Part shown: one piece after another, positions 1 through 8,222 of the stretch
How positions within the stretch are numbered: the stretch's first letter is position 1
How the letters are laid out: each line of letters begins with the position of its first letter
From: Microcella alkalica
GTDB taxonomy: Bacteria > Actinomycetota > Actinomycetes > Actinomycetales > Microbacteriaceae
Assembly (NCBI RefSeq): GCF_014595885.1
Contig: NZ_JABUKC010000003.1
Coordinates: forward strand, 482,207 to 546,206
Reading direction: 5' to 3'
Length of the DNA: 64,000 nt
Program-made: the position numbers and the translations under genes
Notes under the pieces: generated by a model
What the model was told of the DNA's origin: nothing
The model's input: the letters and a program-made list of their open reading frames with translations, nothing else
The model's database searches: none

Positions 1-39
1 GTCGTCGCGACGCTCGGCGACGACGCGGGCGCCGCGTAG
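1..39 (+). CDS. C-terminal end of a gene that begins before the window
   Basis: Frame 1 is open from the first base and reads 12 residues (VVATLGDDAGAA) before a TAG at 37-39. The codons end almost only in G or C, as in the neighbouring genes, and the next gene follows after a short gap. This fits the tail of a CDS, but the piece is too short to identify and an open frame of this size could be chance. Confidence 0.35.
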   Translation, partial: VVATLGDDAGAA

Positions 40-124
40 CGACACCCGACCGCGGCGGCCGAGCGTCGTCGTCTCCGTCGCACGACGGATGCCGAGCCGC
101 GCTCAGCGCCGCTACGGTGCTGGG

Positions 125-1438
125 GTGACCGCCTTCGAGACCGACGCCGACGGGCACTGGATGCGCCCCTCGCCCGGCCGCGGGGGCATGCGCGCCGACG
201 GGCTGCTCGCCCTCGCGATCGCGCTCGGCGCGATCTTCGCGATCGTGCTCTACGCCTCGGCCGGCTTCTTCGACGAGCCACCGGAGCCGTGGCACGCGGC
301 CCTCATGGTGCTCGGCGTCTCGGGCCCGCTCGTGTGGCGGCGCACGCATCCGATCACCGTCACGGTCGTCATCTCGGTCGTCTACTTCTTCGGCATCACC
401 AACGAGGTGCCGGAGGTGCTGTTCAGCAACATCGCCCTGTTCTCGGCGATGTACTCGATCGGCGCGTGGAGCCGCAGCCGCCGCGCGGCGCGGATCAGCC
501 GCATCATCATCGTCGCCGCGATGTTCGGCTGGCTGTTCTGGAGCGCGACGCAGGCCGCCTTCGACACGAGCCTCGTCGCCGACGACGTCGAGATCGGGTT
601 CATCGCCCCCGGCGTGGCGTTCGGCCTCATCACGCTCATCACGAACGTGCTCTACTTCGCCGGCGCCTGGGCGTTCGGCGACCGCGCCTGGCTCGCCGCC
701 CGCGAGCGCGCGACGCTCGAGGCCCGCACCGACGAGCTCGCCCGCGAGCGCGAGCGCACCGCCGCGCAGGCCGTCGCGCTCGACCGCGTGCGCATCGCCC
801 GCGAGCTGCACGACGTCGTCGCCCACCACGTCTCGGTCATGGGCATCCAGGCGGGCGCGGCGCGACGCGCGCTGGCCGGCGGCGACGACGGCGGCCGCGC
901 GGCCGCGAGCACGGCGCTCGAGGCGATCGAGCAGTCGGCGCGCGACGCCGTCGACGAGCTGCACCGCCTCGTGTCGACCCTCCGCGGCGCCGACACCGCC
1001 CCCGGCGACCCCGGCGACGGGCCCAGCACGCGCGGCGTCGCCCAGCTCGGCGCGCTCGTCGACGACGTCGAGCTCGCCGGGCGTCGCGCCCGACTGCAGG
1101 TCGTCGGCGACCCCGTGCCGCTCTCGCCCGTCATCGACACGACCCTCTACCGCATCGCGCAGGAGGCCGTGACGAACAGCCTCAAGCACGCGGGGGCGAG
1201 CGCGAGCATCGACGTGCGGCTGCGGTTCGCGGCCGACGCCGTCGAGCTCGAGGTGGCCGACACGGGGCTCGGCGAGCGCCGGGCATCCACCGCCTCAACG
1301 CCCGGCAGCGGGCTCGGCCAGCTCGGCATGCGCGAGCGGCTCGCGGCCATCGGCGGCACCCTCGAGGCGGGATCCCGTAGCCGCGGCGGCTACCTCGTGC
1401 GGGCGCGCGTGCCGCTCGTCGTAGAGGAGCGCGCGTGA
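125..1438 (+). CDS. NarL-family sensor histidine kinase
   Basis: A membrane sensor kinase that should phosphorylate the response regulator encoded directly downstream. The first half carries several hydrophobic segments (roughly residues 25-190). A HisKA_3 dimerisation motif, ARELHDVVAHHVSV, follows with the phospho-accepting His near residue 229. A HATPase_c domain with the glycine-rich GLGQLGMRERL motif ends the protein. I chose the GTG at 125 over the ATG at 89 because a TACGGT box (113-118) ends 6 nt before it, the leaderless pattern seen all over this window. The stop codon overlaps the start of the regulator (GTGA), so the two are translationally coupled. The input signal cannot be read from the sequence. 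Confidence 0.9.
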   Translation: MTAFETDADGHWMRPSPGRGGMRADGLLALAIALGAIFAIVLYASAGFFDEPPEPWHAALMVLGVSGPLVWRRTHPITVTVVISVVYFFGITNEVPEVLFSNIALFSAMYSIGAWSRSRRAARISRIIIVAAMFGWLFWSATQAAFDTSLVADDVEIGFIAPGVAFGLITLITNVLYFAGAWAFGDRAWLAARERATLEARTDELARERERTAAQAVALDRVRIARELHDVVAHHVSVMGIQAGAARRALAGGDDGGRAAASTALEAIEQSARDAVDELHRLVSTLRGADTAPGDPGDGPSTRGVAQLGALVDDVELAGRRARLQVVGDPVPLSPVIDTTLYRIAQEAVTNSLKHAGASASIDVRLRFAADAVELEVADTGLGERRASTASTPGSGLGQLGMRERLAAIGGTLEAGSRSRGGYLVRARVPLVVEERA

Positions 1439-2154
1439 CGGGGCCGATCCGCGTGCTGCTCGTCGACGACCAGGAGCTCGTGCGCGCCGGCTTCCGCGTC
1501 ATCCTGCAGTCGGAGCCCGGCATCGAGGTCGTCGGCGAGGCGCGCGACGGCGCGGAGGCGGTCGAGGCCGCCGCGCAGCTGCGCCCCGATGTCATCTGCA
1601 TGGACGTGCAGATGCCCGGCCTCGACGGCCTCGAGGCGACCCGACGCATCCGCGACGCCGCACCGGATGCCCGGAGCGCGTCGAGCGCGCAGCCGGCGGT
1701 GCTCGTGCTGACGACCTTCGATCGCGACGACTACCTGTTCGCGGCGCTCGAGGCGGGCGCAAGCGGGTTCTTGCTGAAGACCGCGAGTCCGGAGAAGCTC
1801 ATCGAGGCGGTGCAGGTGGTCGCCGCGGGCGACGCGCTGCTCGCGCCCGACGTGACGCGGCGCGTCATCGAGCGCGCCGCGGGCGGCGGCGAGGGCGACG
1901 GCGGCGCGCCGGCCCCGCGCACGCCCGACCCGCGGCTCGACGAGCTCACCGAGCGCGAGCGGGAGGTGCTCGAGCTGCTCGCGCGCGGCCGCAGCAACGC
2001 CGAGATCGCTCGCGAGCTGTGGCTCGGCGAGGCGACCGTGAAGACGCACGTGTCGAAGATCCTGCTCAAGCTCGGGCTCCGCGACCGCGTGCACGCCGTC
2101 GTGTTCGCCTACGAGCACGGCGTCGCCGTGCCGGGCGAGGGCGACGCCGGCTGA
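1435..2154 (+). CDS. NarL/LuxR-family response regulator
   Basis: DNA-binding partner of the preceding kinase. The N-terminal receiver domain has the acidic pair near residues 11-12 and the phospho-acceptor Asp57 in CMDVQMPG. The C-terminal LuxR-type helix-turn-helix contains LTEREREVLELLARGRSN and ATVKTHVSKILLKLGLRDR. The linker is glycine- and proline-rich. The GTG start overlaps the kinase stop by 4 nt. The ABC exporter genes 100 bp downstream are a plausible target, as in other actinobacterial NarL/ABC-2 clusters, but no operator was identified. Confidence 0.92.
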   Translation: MTGPIRVLLVDDQELVRAGFRVILQSEPGIEVVGEARDGAEAVEAAAQLRPDVICMDVQMPGLDGLEATRRIRDAAPDARSASSAQPAVLVLTTFDRDDYLFAALEAGASGFLLKTASPEKLIEAVQVVAAGDALLAPDVTRRVIERAAGGGEGDGGAPAPRTPDPRLDELTEREREVLELLARGRSNAEIARELWLGEATVKTHVSKILLKLGLRDRVHAVVFAYEHGVAVPGEGDAG

Positions 2155-2281
2155 GCTTCCGCCTCGGGGCCGCGTCGGGTCTCCTCCGCGCGGCGGAGGG
2201 GCGACGGGCAGCACCCGCCGTGCGACGGATGCCGCGGAACGCTCGACTTCGTAGCGTGGGGTGACGACGGAAGGAGCATCC

Positions 2282-3163
2282 ATGCTCGAGATCAGAGGCG
2301 CGACCAAGCGCTTCGGCGACCGCACCGTGCTCGACGACGTGACCTTCACGGTCGGCCGCGGCCGACTCACCGGGTTCGTCGGCGGCAACGGGGCGGGCAA
2401 GACCACGACCATGCGCATCCTGCTCGGGGTGCTGCAGCCCGACGCGGGCGAGGTGCTGCTCGACGGCAGGGCCATCGGGGCGGATGACCGGCGCGGGTTC
2501 GGCTACATGCCCGAGGAGCGCGGCCTGTACCCGAAGATGCGCGTGCACGAGCAGCTCATCTACCTGGCCCGGCTGCGCGGCATGCGCGCGGCCGACGCGA
2601 GCGCCGCCGCCGACGAGCTCATCGACCGGCTCGAGCTCACCGAGCGGCGCGACGAGCCCATCGAGAAGCTCTCGCTCGGCAACCAGCAGCGCGCGCAGAT
2701 CGCCGCCGCGCTCGTGCACGACCCGAGCGTGCTCGTGCTCGACGAGCCGTTCTCGGGCCTCGACCCGATGGCGGTCGAGACCGTGCTCGGGGTGCTCGCC
2801 GAGCGGGCCGCCCGCGGCGTGCCGGTGCTGTTCTCCAGCCATCAGCTCGACCTCGTCGAGCGGCTGTGCGACGACATCGTCGTCATCGCCGAGGGCCGCA
2901 TCCGCGCCGCCGGCACCCGCGACGAGCTGCGCGCCGCGAACGCCGGCCGCCAGTGGGAGCTCGAGGTCGGTGACGACGCCGGCTGGGTGCGCGCCCTGCC
3001 GCACATCGCGGTCGTCGAGTTCGACGGCGACTACGTGCTCTTCGAGGCCGAACCGGAGGCCGCGCAGTCGGTGCTGCGCGAGGCCTCCGAGCGCGGCGCG
3101 GTCACCCGCTTCGCCCCGCGCCGCCCCACCCTGACCGAGATCTTCCGAGAGGTCGTGCAGTGA
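2282..3163 (+). CDS. ABC-2 type exporter, ATP-binding subunit
   Basis: Nucleotide-binding subunit of an exporter whose permease is the next gene. Walker A is GGNGAGKTT, the signature LSLGNQQ, and Walker B VLVLDEPFSGLDP. A C-terminal extension after about residue 215 is typical of the NatA/DrrA group (DUF4162). The ATG at 2282 is preferred to the GTG at 2261 because AAGGAG lies at 2271-2276, 5 nt upstream. A TAGCGT -10 box is at 2252-2257, so this gene has a leader. The substrate is unknown; NatA-like sodium export is only one possibility. Confidence 0.92.
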   Translation: MLEIRGATKRFGDRTVLDDVTFTVGRGRLTGFVGGNGAGKTTTMRILLGVLQPDAGEVLLDGRAIGADDRRGFGYMPEERGLYPKMRVHEQLIYLARLRGMRAADASAAADELIDRLELTERRDEPIEKLSLGNQQRAQIAAALVHDPSVLVLDEPFSGLDPMAVETVLGVLAERAARGVPVLFSSHQLDLVERLCDDIVVIAEGRIRAAGTRDELRAANAGRQWELEVGDDAGWVRALPHIAVVEFDGDYVLFEAEPEAAQSVLREASERGAVTRFAPRRPTLTEIFREVVQ

Positions 3164-4284
3164 TGACCACCAGCTCCTCCTCCCCCGCCGCGCTGCCGCG
3201 CCCGAGCCTGCGCGCCTCCGTCGCGCTCGTCGCCGGGCGCGAGATCACCTCGCGCGTGCGCTCGAAGTCGTTCCTGATCTCCACCGTGATCCTCGTGCTG
3301 TTCGTCATCGGCGGCATCGTCGGCTCGCACCTGTTCTCGTCGAGCCAGGGCGACACCCGCGTCGCCGCCGTCGGCGAGGTCGCGGCCGCGCTCGACGACG
3401 CCGACGGCGTCGAGGTCGAGGAGGTCGCCACGACCGCCGAGGCGGAGGCCCTCGTGCGCGACGGCGAGGTCGAGGCGGCCGTCGTGCCGCTCGCCGACGC
3501 CGAGCCCGGCGCCCCCGCCGTGGAGGTCGTCGCCCTCACCGATGCGCCCAGCGCGCTCGTGCAGGCGCTCTCGATCGCGCCCGAGGTGCGGCTGCTCGAC
3601 CCGTCGCCGGTCGACCAGGGTCTCGGGTTCCTCATCTCGTTCGCCTTCGGCATCGTGTTCTTCACCGCCGCGATCACGTTCGGCGGCACCGTCGCGCAGA
3701 GCGTCGTGGAGGAGAAGCAGACGCGCATCGTCGAGATCCTGCTCACGGCGGTGCCGGCGAAGGCGCTGCTCGCTGGCAAGGTCATCGGCAGCTCGGCGCT
3801 CGCGCTCGGGCAGATCGTGCTCATCGCCGTCGCGGCCGCGCTGTCGCTCATGCTCACCGGGCAGGACGTGCTGCTGACCGATCTCGGCCCGGCAGCCGTC
3901 TGGTTCCTTGTCTTCTTCGCGGTCGGCTTCGTGCTGCTCGCGGCGATGTTCGCCGCGTCGGCGGCGCTCGTCTCGCGCATGGAGGACGTCGGCACGGTCA
4001 TCCAGCCGGTCACGTGGCTCGTGATGCTGCCGTACTTCCTCATCATCTTCTTCAACGACAACGAGACGGTGCTCACCGTCATGTCGTACGTGCCGTTCTC
4101 GGCCCCGGTCGGGATGCCCGTGCGCATCTTCCTCGAGCAGTACCAGTGGTGGGAGCCCCTCGTCGCGCTCGGCATCCTCGCCGCCACGACGGTCGTCATC
4201 GTGCAGCTCGGGGCGCGGATGTACCGCAACTCGCTGCTCCGCACGGGGGCGCGCGTGCCCCTCGCCGAGGCGCTGCGCGGCTAG
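3160..4284 (+). CDS. ABC-2 type exporter, permease subunit (NatB-like)
   Basis: Membrane partner of the ATPase upstream. One hydrophobic helix near residues 33-55 is followed by a soluble extracytoplasmic segment of about 100 residues, then about five further helices, the layout of NatB/ABC-2 permeases. The stretch EEKQTRIVEILLTAVPAKALL is the conserved cytoplasmic motif of the family. GTG (3160) or ATG (3163) could both serve as start; both overlap the ATPase stop and lie just after GAGAGG at 3147-3152. The two genes form one operon. Confidence 0.9.
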   Translation: MMTTSSSSPAALPRPSLRASVALVAGREITSRVRSKSFLISTVILVLFVIGGIVGSHLFSSSQGDTRVAAVGEVAAALDDADGVEVEEVATTAEAEALVRDGEVEAAVVPLADAEPGAPAVEVVALTDAPSALVQALSIAPEVRLLDPSPVDQGLGFLISFAFGIVFFTAAITFGGTVAQSVVEEKQTRIVEILLTAVPAKALLAGKVIGSSALALGQIVLIAVAAALSLMLTGQDVLLTDLGPAAVWFLVFFAVGFVLLAAMFAASAALVSRMEDVGTVIQPVTWLVMLPYFLIIFFNDNETVLTVMSYVPFSAPVGMPVRIFLEQYQWWEPLVALGILAATTVVIVQLGARMYRNSLLRTGARVPLAEALRG

Positions 4285-4366
4285 CGTCGCGCCGGGCTCC
4301 AGCCGGGGTCGCGCGGGCGCTCGTCCGCGCGGCCCCGGTGGAGCATCCGGCTGGAAGAATGATGCG

Positions 4367-5440
4367 GTGACCCGACTCCACGACATCACCTACCGCGGCT
4401 TCGCGAGCGACAACTACGCCGGCGTGCACCCCGAGGTGCTGCAGGCCATCGCCGAAGCCAACGAGGGCCACCAGGTGGCCTACGGCGACGACCAGTACAC
4501 GGCCCGCCTGGCCGAGGTGATCCAGCAGGAGTTCGGCGAGCAGGCGCAGGTGTTCCCCGTCTTCAACGGCACCGGGGCGAACGTGCTCGCCCTCACCTCC
4601 CTCATGCCGCGCTGGGGCGCCGTCATCGCGAGCGGAACTGCGCACATCCACACCGACGAGGGCGGGGCGCCCGAGCGCGTCAGCGGCCTCAAGCTCTTCA
4701 CGGTGCCCACGCCCGACGGCAAGCTCACCCCCGAGCTCATCGCCACCGAGGCCTTCGGCTGGGGCGACGAGCACCGCGCGCAGCCGCTCGCGGTGAGCAT
4801 CACCAACTCGAGCGAGGTCGGCACGATCTACACGCCCGACGAGGTGCGGGCGATCGCCGACTACGCGCACGAGCACGGCATGGCCCTGCACCTCGACGGC
4901 GCCCGGGTCTGGAACGCCGCCGCCGCCCTCGGCACCTCGCTGCGCGCGTTTACCGCCGACGCCGGCGTGGACGTGCTCTCGCTCGGCGGCACGAAGAACG
5001 GCCTGCTCGGCGCCGAGGCGATCGTCGTGCTCGACCCCTCGCGCGTCGAGGGGCTCGTCTACCTGCGCAAGATGAACATGCAGCTGGCGAGCAAGATGCG
5101 CTTCATGTCGGCGCAGCTGCTGACGCTGTTCGACGGTGGGCTGGGCATCCGCTCGGCGGCGCACGCGAACGCGATGGCGGCGCGCCTGCGGGCGGGCCTC
5201 GATCGCCTCGTGGCGACGGGCGCCGTGCCGGAGGGCTCGCTCGGCTTCAGCCAGGCGACCGAGGCGAACGCCGTCTTCGCGCTGCTCGACAACGCGGCGG
5301 CCGACCGCATCCGCGAGCGCGTGCGCTTCTACGACTGGGATCGCGCCCGCGGCGAGGTGCGCTGGATGTGCGCCTTCGACACCACCGAGGATGACGTCGA
5401 CGCGTTCATCGCGATCGTGCGCGAGGAGCTGAACCGGTAG
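4367..5440 (+). CDS. ltaE: Low-specificity L-threonine aldolase
   Basis: PLP enzyme cleaving L-threonine or L-allo-threonine to glycine and acetaldehyde. The fold-type I aldolase signature is clear: ASDNYAGVHPEVL near the N-terminus, HLDGARVWNAAAALG around residues 175-188, and the PLP lysine at about position 210 in SLGGTKNGLLGAE. At 357 residues it has normal length. The GTG start follows an AAGAAT box by 6 nt, suggesting its own leaderless promoter. It stands alone between the ABC exporter and the DUF2975 operon. Confidence 0.9.
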   Translation: MTRLHDITYRGFASDNYAGVHPEVLQAIAEANEGHQVAYGDDQYTARLAEVIQQEFGEQAQVFPVFNGTGANVLALTSLMPRWGAVIASGTAHIHTDEGGAPERVSGLKLFTVPTPDGKLTPELIATEAFGWGDEHRAQPLAVSITNSSEVGTIYTPDEVRAIADYAHEHGMALHLDGARVWNAAAALGTSLRAFTADAGVDVLSLGGTKNGLLGAEAIVVLDPSRVEGLVYLRKMNMQLASKMRFMSAQLLTLFDGGLGIRSAAHANAMAARLRAGLDRLVATGAVPEGSLGFSQATEANAVFALLDNAAADRIRERVRFYDWDRARGEVRWMCAFDTTEDDVDAFIAIVREELNR

Positions 5441-5462
5441 GTTCGCTCGGCACTTGCCGCAT

Positions 5463-5497
5463 CTATCGACTTTCGATAGCCTATCGACTCTCGATAG
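5463..5497. promoter_or_regulatory. Tandem 17-bp palindromic operator
   Basis: Two near-identical palindromes lie 18 bp apart: CTATCGACTTTCGATAG at 5463-5479 and CTATCGACTCTCGATAG at 5481-5497. Each has 7-bp arms (CTATCGA/TCGATAG) around a 3-nt centre. They sit 12 nt upstream of the DUF2975 start codon, with GGAG at 5501-5504 as ribosome binding site. Position and symmetry mark this as a repressor binding site, perhaps for the HTH protein of the same operon; that link is inference. Confidence 0.75.
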
Positions 5498-5509
5498 ATC
5501 GGAGTCGTC

Positions 5510-6001
5510 ATGCCCCGCTGGTCCAGCACCGCCCTGCTCGTCCTCCTCGGCCTCCTCGCCGCGGGGCTGCTCTTCGGGCAGCTGCGGTGGATCCCCGCGC
5601 TCGCCGACACCGAGCTGCGCGAGAACCCGTCGGCGGGCCCGGCCGTCGCGCTGGTGAGCATTGCGGGCATCGCGCTCGGCGTGTGCGGAGAGCTCGCGCT
5701 GCTCGCGATCGCGCGGCTCGTGCTGATGGTGCGGCGCGGCCGCATCTTCGACGCGCGCGCCTTCCGCTGGGTGAACGTCATCATCGGCGCCGCCGCGGCG
5801 GCGAGCGCGATCGTGCTCGCGGTGCTCGTCGTCGCCGAGGCGACCGACGGCGACGGGCCGGGCGAGCTGCCTCCCGGCATCGGAGCGCTCATGGTCGGCG
5901 TGGTGCTCGCGCTCGCCGCGCTCGCCCTGCTCATGGTCGTCATGAAGGCGCTGCTGCGGCAGGCTGTCGCCCTCGACGCCGAGCTGCGTGAGGTGGTCTG
6001 A
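5510..6001 (+). CDS. DUF2975 family membrane protein
   Basis: A 163-residue protein with four predicted membrane helices (about 7-28, 43-70, 84-106, 122-145), matching the DUF2975 family in size and layout. Such proteins are usually encoded next to a small Cro/CI-type regulator, as here, where the stop TGA overlaps the ATG of the next gene. The molecular role of the family is not established; membrane control of the partner regulator is a guess. The tandem palindrome at 5463-5497 controls this operon or is controlled by it. Confidence 0.8.
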   Translation: MPRWSSTALLVLLGLLAAGLLFGQLRWIPALADTELRENPSAGPAVALVSIAGIALGVCGELALLAIARLVLMVRRGRIFDARAFRWVNVIIGAAAAASAIVLAVLVVAEATDGDGPGELPPGIGALMVGVVLALAALALLMVVMKALLRQAVALDAELREVV

Positions 6002-6228
6002 TGGCCATCGTCATCTCGATCGATCGCCTGCTGACCGAGCGGGGGATGTCCGTGGGCGCCTTCGCCGACGCGATCGGCATCACGCCGGCGAACGTCGCGG
6101 TGCTGAAGAACGGCCGCGCGAAGGCGGTGCGCTTCACGACCCTCGACGCGATCTGCCGGGTGCTCGACTGCCAGCCGGGCGACCTGCTGCAGTGGGTGCC
6201 CGACGACGGGGGCTCGCCGAGCGCCTGA
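6001..6228 (+). CDS. Cro/CI-type helix-turn-helix regulator (YozG-like)
   Basis: A 75-residue protein consisting of a single HTH domain: VGAFADAIGITPANVAVLKN carries the two recognition helices, and TTLDAICRVLDCQPGDLLQW is the C-terminal hallmark of YozG-type regulators. Its start overlaps the DUF2975 stop (TGATG), so the two are co-translated. It is the best local candidate to bind the palindromes at 5463-5497. Confidence 0.85.
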   Translation: MAIVISIDRLLTERGMSVGAFADAIGITPANVAVLKNGRAKAVRFTTLDAICRVLDCQPGDLLQWVPDDGGSPSA

Positions 6229-6277
6229 GCCTTCGGCCGCCCAGAGCGCTCCAAGGGCGGCCGCCGAGACTGGAGGC

Positions 6278-6658
6278 ATGAGCGCCGAGACCCCCGAGCC
6301 GCGCATCCTGCGCCCCGGCGACCCCGGGTACGACGCGGCCGCGCACGCCCGCCCCACGACGCCCGCCCGCTCGGCGGCTCGCGCGGCCCGCGAGGCGATC
6401 CGCCGCAACCCGCGCCTCGATTCGGCCTACCGCACGGGCGTGAAGGTCGTCGGCGGCACGACGGTCGGCCTCGGCATCGTGCTCATGCCGCTGCCCGGCC
6501 CCGGGGCGCTCATCGCCCTCGGCGGCCTCGCGATCCTCGGCACCGAGAACGAGCGCGCACGTCGCCTCAATCAGCGCGGCGTCGCCCTGGCGAAGCGGGC
6601 GGCGGATGCGGCGCGCGCCCGCCGCGAGGCGCGTCGCCAGCCCGGCCCGTCCGTCTGA
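6278..6658 (+). CDS. PGPGW-motif transmembrane protein (TIGR02611-like)
   Basis: A 126-residue protein with a hydrophilic N-terminal third and a hydrophobic core containing PLPGPGALIALGGLAILG (about residues 69-86), the signature of the small PGPGW/TIGR02611 membrane family found in actinobacteria. The C-terminus is rich in Arg and Ala. GGAGG at 6272-6276 directly precedes the ATG. Function is unknown. Confidence 0.8.
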   Translation: MSAETPEPRILRPGDPGYDAAAHARPTTPARSAARAAREAIRRNPRLDSAYRTGVKVVGGTTVGLGIVLMPLPGPGALIALGGLAILGTENERARRLNQRGVALAKRAADAARARREARRQPGPSV

Positions 6659-6730
6659 CCCCACGGACGACGCCGCGACGGCGCTGAGTCGCACGGCCCG
6701 CCCGGCCGCCCGCGGCGTAGCGTGGGCGTC

Positions 6731-7723
6731 ATGCGATTCGGACTCTTCATTCCCCAGGGCTGGCGCCACGACCTCGTCGACATCGAGCCGAACGACCAGT
6801 GGGCGGTGATGAAGCGCCTGGCGCAGCACGCCGACGCCGGGCCGTGGGAATCCATTTGGGTCTACGACCACTTCCACACCGTGCCGGTACCGAGCGACGA
6901 GGCGACGCACGAGGCGTGGACGCTCATGTCGGCCTTCGGCGCCGTGACCGAACGCGTGCGCCTCGGCCAGATGTGCACGTGCATGGGCTACCGCAACCCC
7001 GCGTATCTCGCCAAAGTCGCCGCGACGGTCGACCACGTCTCGGGCGGGCGCGTCGAGATGGGCATCGGCGGCGGCTGGTACGAGCACGAGTGGAACGCGT
7101 ACGGCTACGGCTTCCCCGAGATCGGCGACCGCCTGCGCATGCTCGACGAGGGCGTGCAGATCATGCGGCAGGCCTGGTCGGAGGGGCGCGCGACGCTCGA
7201 CGGCCGCTACTACCAGGTCGATGGCGCGATCGTGCGTCCGCTGCCGGTGCAGGAGGGAGGCATCCCCCTGTGGATCGCCGGCGGAGGCGAGAAGGTGACG
7301 CTGCGCATCGCGGCGCAGTACGGCCAGTACACGAACTTCGCCGGCGACCCGGAGGAGTTCACGCGCAAGAGCGAGATCCTGCGCGGGCACTGCGAGCGGC
7401 TCGGCACGAGCTTCGAGGCGATCACGCGCTCGTCGAACTTCAACACGGTCGTGGGCCGCGACGAGGCTGAGGTCGCCGACCGCATCGCCGCGATCGAGGC
7501 GCGCCTGACGCGCTACATCGGCGAGGAGCGCGCGACGAAGGCCGTCGCCGACCTGCGCAGCGGCGCGGGGCTCGCGGGCACGCCCGAGCAGATCGTCGAG
7601 AAGCTGCGGGGGCTCGAGAAGCTGGGCATGACGTACGCGATCACGTACTTCGCCGAGGCGGCGTACGACACGAGCGGCATCGAGCTGTTCGAGCGCGAGG
7701 TCATGCCGGCCCTCGTCGACTGA
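6731..7723 (+). CDS. LLM-class F420-dependent oxidoreductase
   Basis: Luciferase-like TIM-barrel enzyme that in actinobacteria usually uses the deazaflavin F420. It opens with MRFGLFIPQGW and contains RVRLGQMCTCMGYRNPAYLAKVAATVDHVS and GIGGGWYEHEWNAYGYGF, close to the TIGR03560-type subfamily. The two strings given are split here only to show the motifs TVDHVSGGRVEMGIGGGW region at about residues 100-118. The ATG at 6731 follows a TAGCGT box (6718-6723) by 7 nt and is preferred to GTG 6722, which lies inside that box. Substrate unknown. Confidence 0.87.
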   Translation: MRFGLFIPQGWRHDLVDIEPNDQWAVMKRLAQHADAGPWESIWVYDHFHTVPVPSDEATHEAWTLMSAFGAVTERVRLGQMCTCMGYRNPAYLAKVAATVDHVSGGRVEMGIGGGWYEHEWNAYGYGFPEIGDRLRMLDEGVQIMRQAWSEGRATLDGRYYQVDGAIVRPLPVQEGGIPLWIAGGGEKVTLRIAAQYGQYTNFAGDPEEFTRKSEILRGHCERLGTSFEAITRSSNFNTVVGRDEAEVADRIAAIEARLTRYIGEERATKAVADLRSGAGLAGTPEQIVEKLRGLEKLGMTYAITYFAEAAYDTSGIELFEREVMPALVD

Positions 7724-7765
7724 GCGGCGGATGCTCGGCGCGCGCCGCGACCGCGCGCCGAGCCG

Positions 7766-7819
7766 CACCGCCCGAGGCCGCGCCCGGCCCCACCGCGCGA
7801 GGCCACACCGCGCGAGGCC
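7766..7819. repeat. Three imperfect 14-nt direct repeats
   Basis: CACCGCCCGAGGCC at 7766-7779, then CACCGCGCGAGGCC at 7791-7804 and again at 7806-7819, within a strongly C/G-biased stretch. No function is evident. Confidence 0.6.
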
Positions 7820-7949
7820 GCGCCGAGCCGAGCCACGACCGGGCCGCGACGCGCCAAGTCGCCACGCGGCGCGCTCACACCGCGCCGCGCCGCCCCTGAC
7901 ATCACCGCGCCGAGCCCAGCCGCAATCGCCGACATGCTCGCTCTCGCCA

Positions 7950-8010
7950 GACTCTGCGAACTTCGGAAGATCGTGAACACGGTTCGCGAAGTTCCGCGTT
8001 TCGCAGAGTC
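7950..8010. repeat. 61-nt palindromic element, copy A
   Basis: The ends GACTCTGCGAAC (7950-7961) and GTTTCGCAGAGTC (7998-8010) are reverse complements with one extra base. An inner pair, CGGAAGATCG (7964-7973) with CGAAGTTCCG (7987-7996), continues the hairpin. A second element of exactly the same length at 16273-16333 matches at about 49 of 61 positions without gaps. It looks like a small dispersed hairpin repeat of the REP/MITE type. Confidence 0.75.
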
Positions 8011-8158
8011 TGCGGGACGGTGAACGGCTCAGCTGGGTGGGACCGCAGTGCAGATCAGACGGGGACAGCCAGGACGTTGCATCGCAGCGGGCTTGGTGCG
8101 ACCGTCGGGGCGCTACTGGCAAGGTGCGGCACGGCTCGCGCGACCGCGCCGGTCGGTT

Positions 8159-8222
8159 GGCGGGCTGGCGGGCTGGCGGGCTGGCGGGCTGGCGGGCTGG
8201 CGGGCTGGCGGGCTGGCGGGCT
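8159..8222. repeat. Octamer tandem repeat, 8 copies of GGCGGGCT
   Basis: Eight uninterrupted copies of GGCGGGCT run from 8159 to 8222. The last copy overlaps the first two bases of the perfect inverted repeat at 8221-8295. An uninterrupted array of this kind is prone to slipped-strand length change. It lies about 210 bp upstream of the LysE-type gene. Confidence 0.95.

Noticed and set aside
5510..6228. DUF2975/HTH pair as a toxin-antitoxin module
   Set aside because: The first protein is a four-helix membrane protein of normal DUF2975 size, and the family is known with regulators; no toxin feature is visible.
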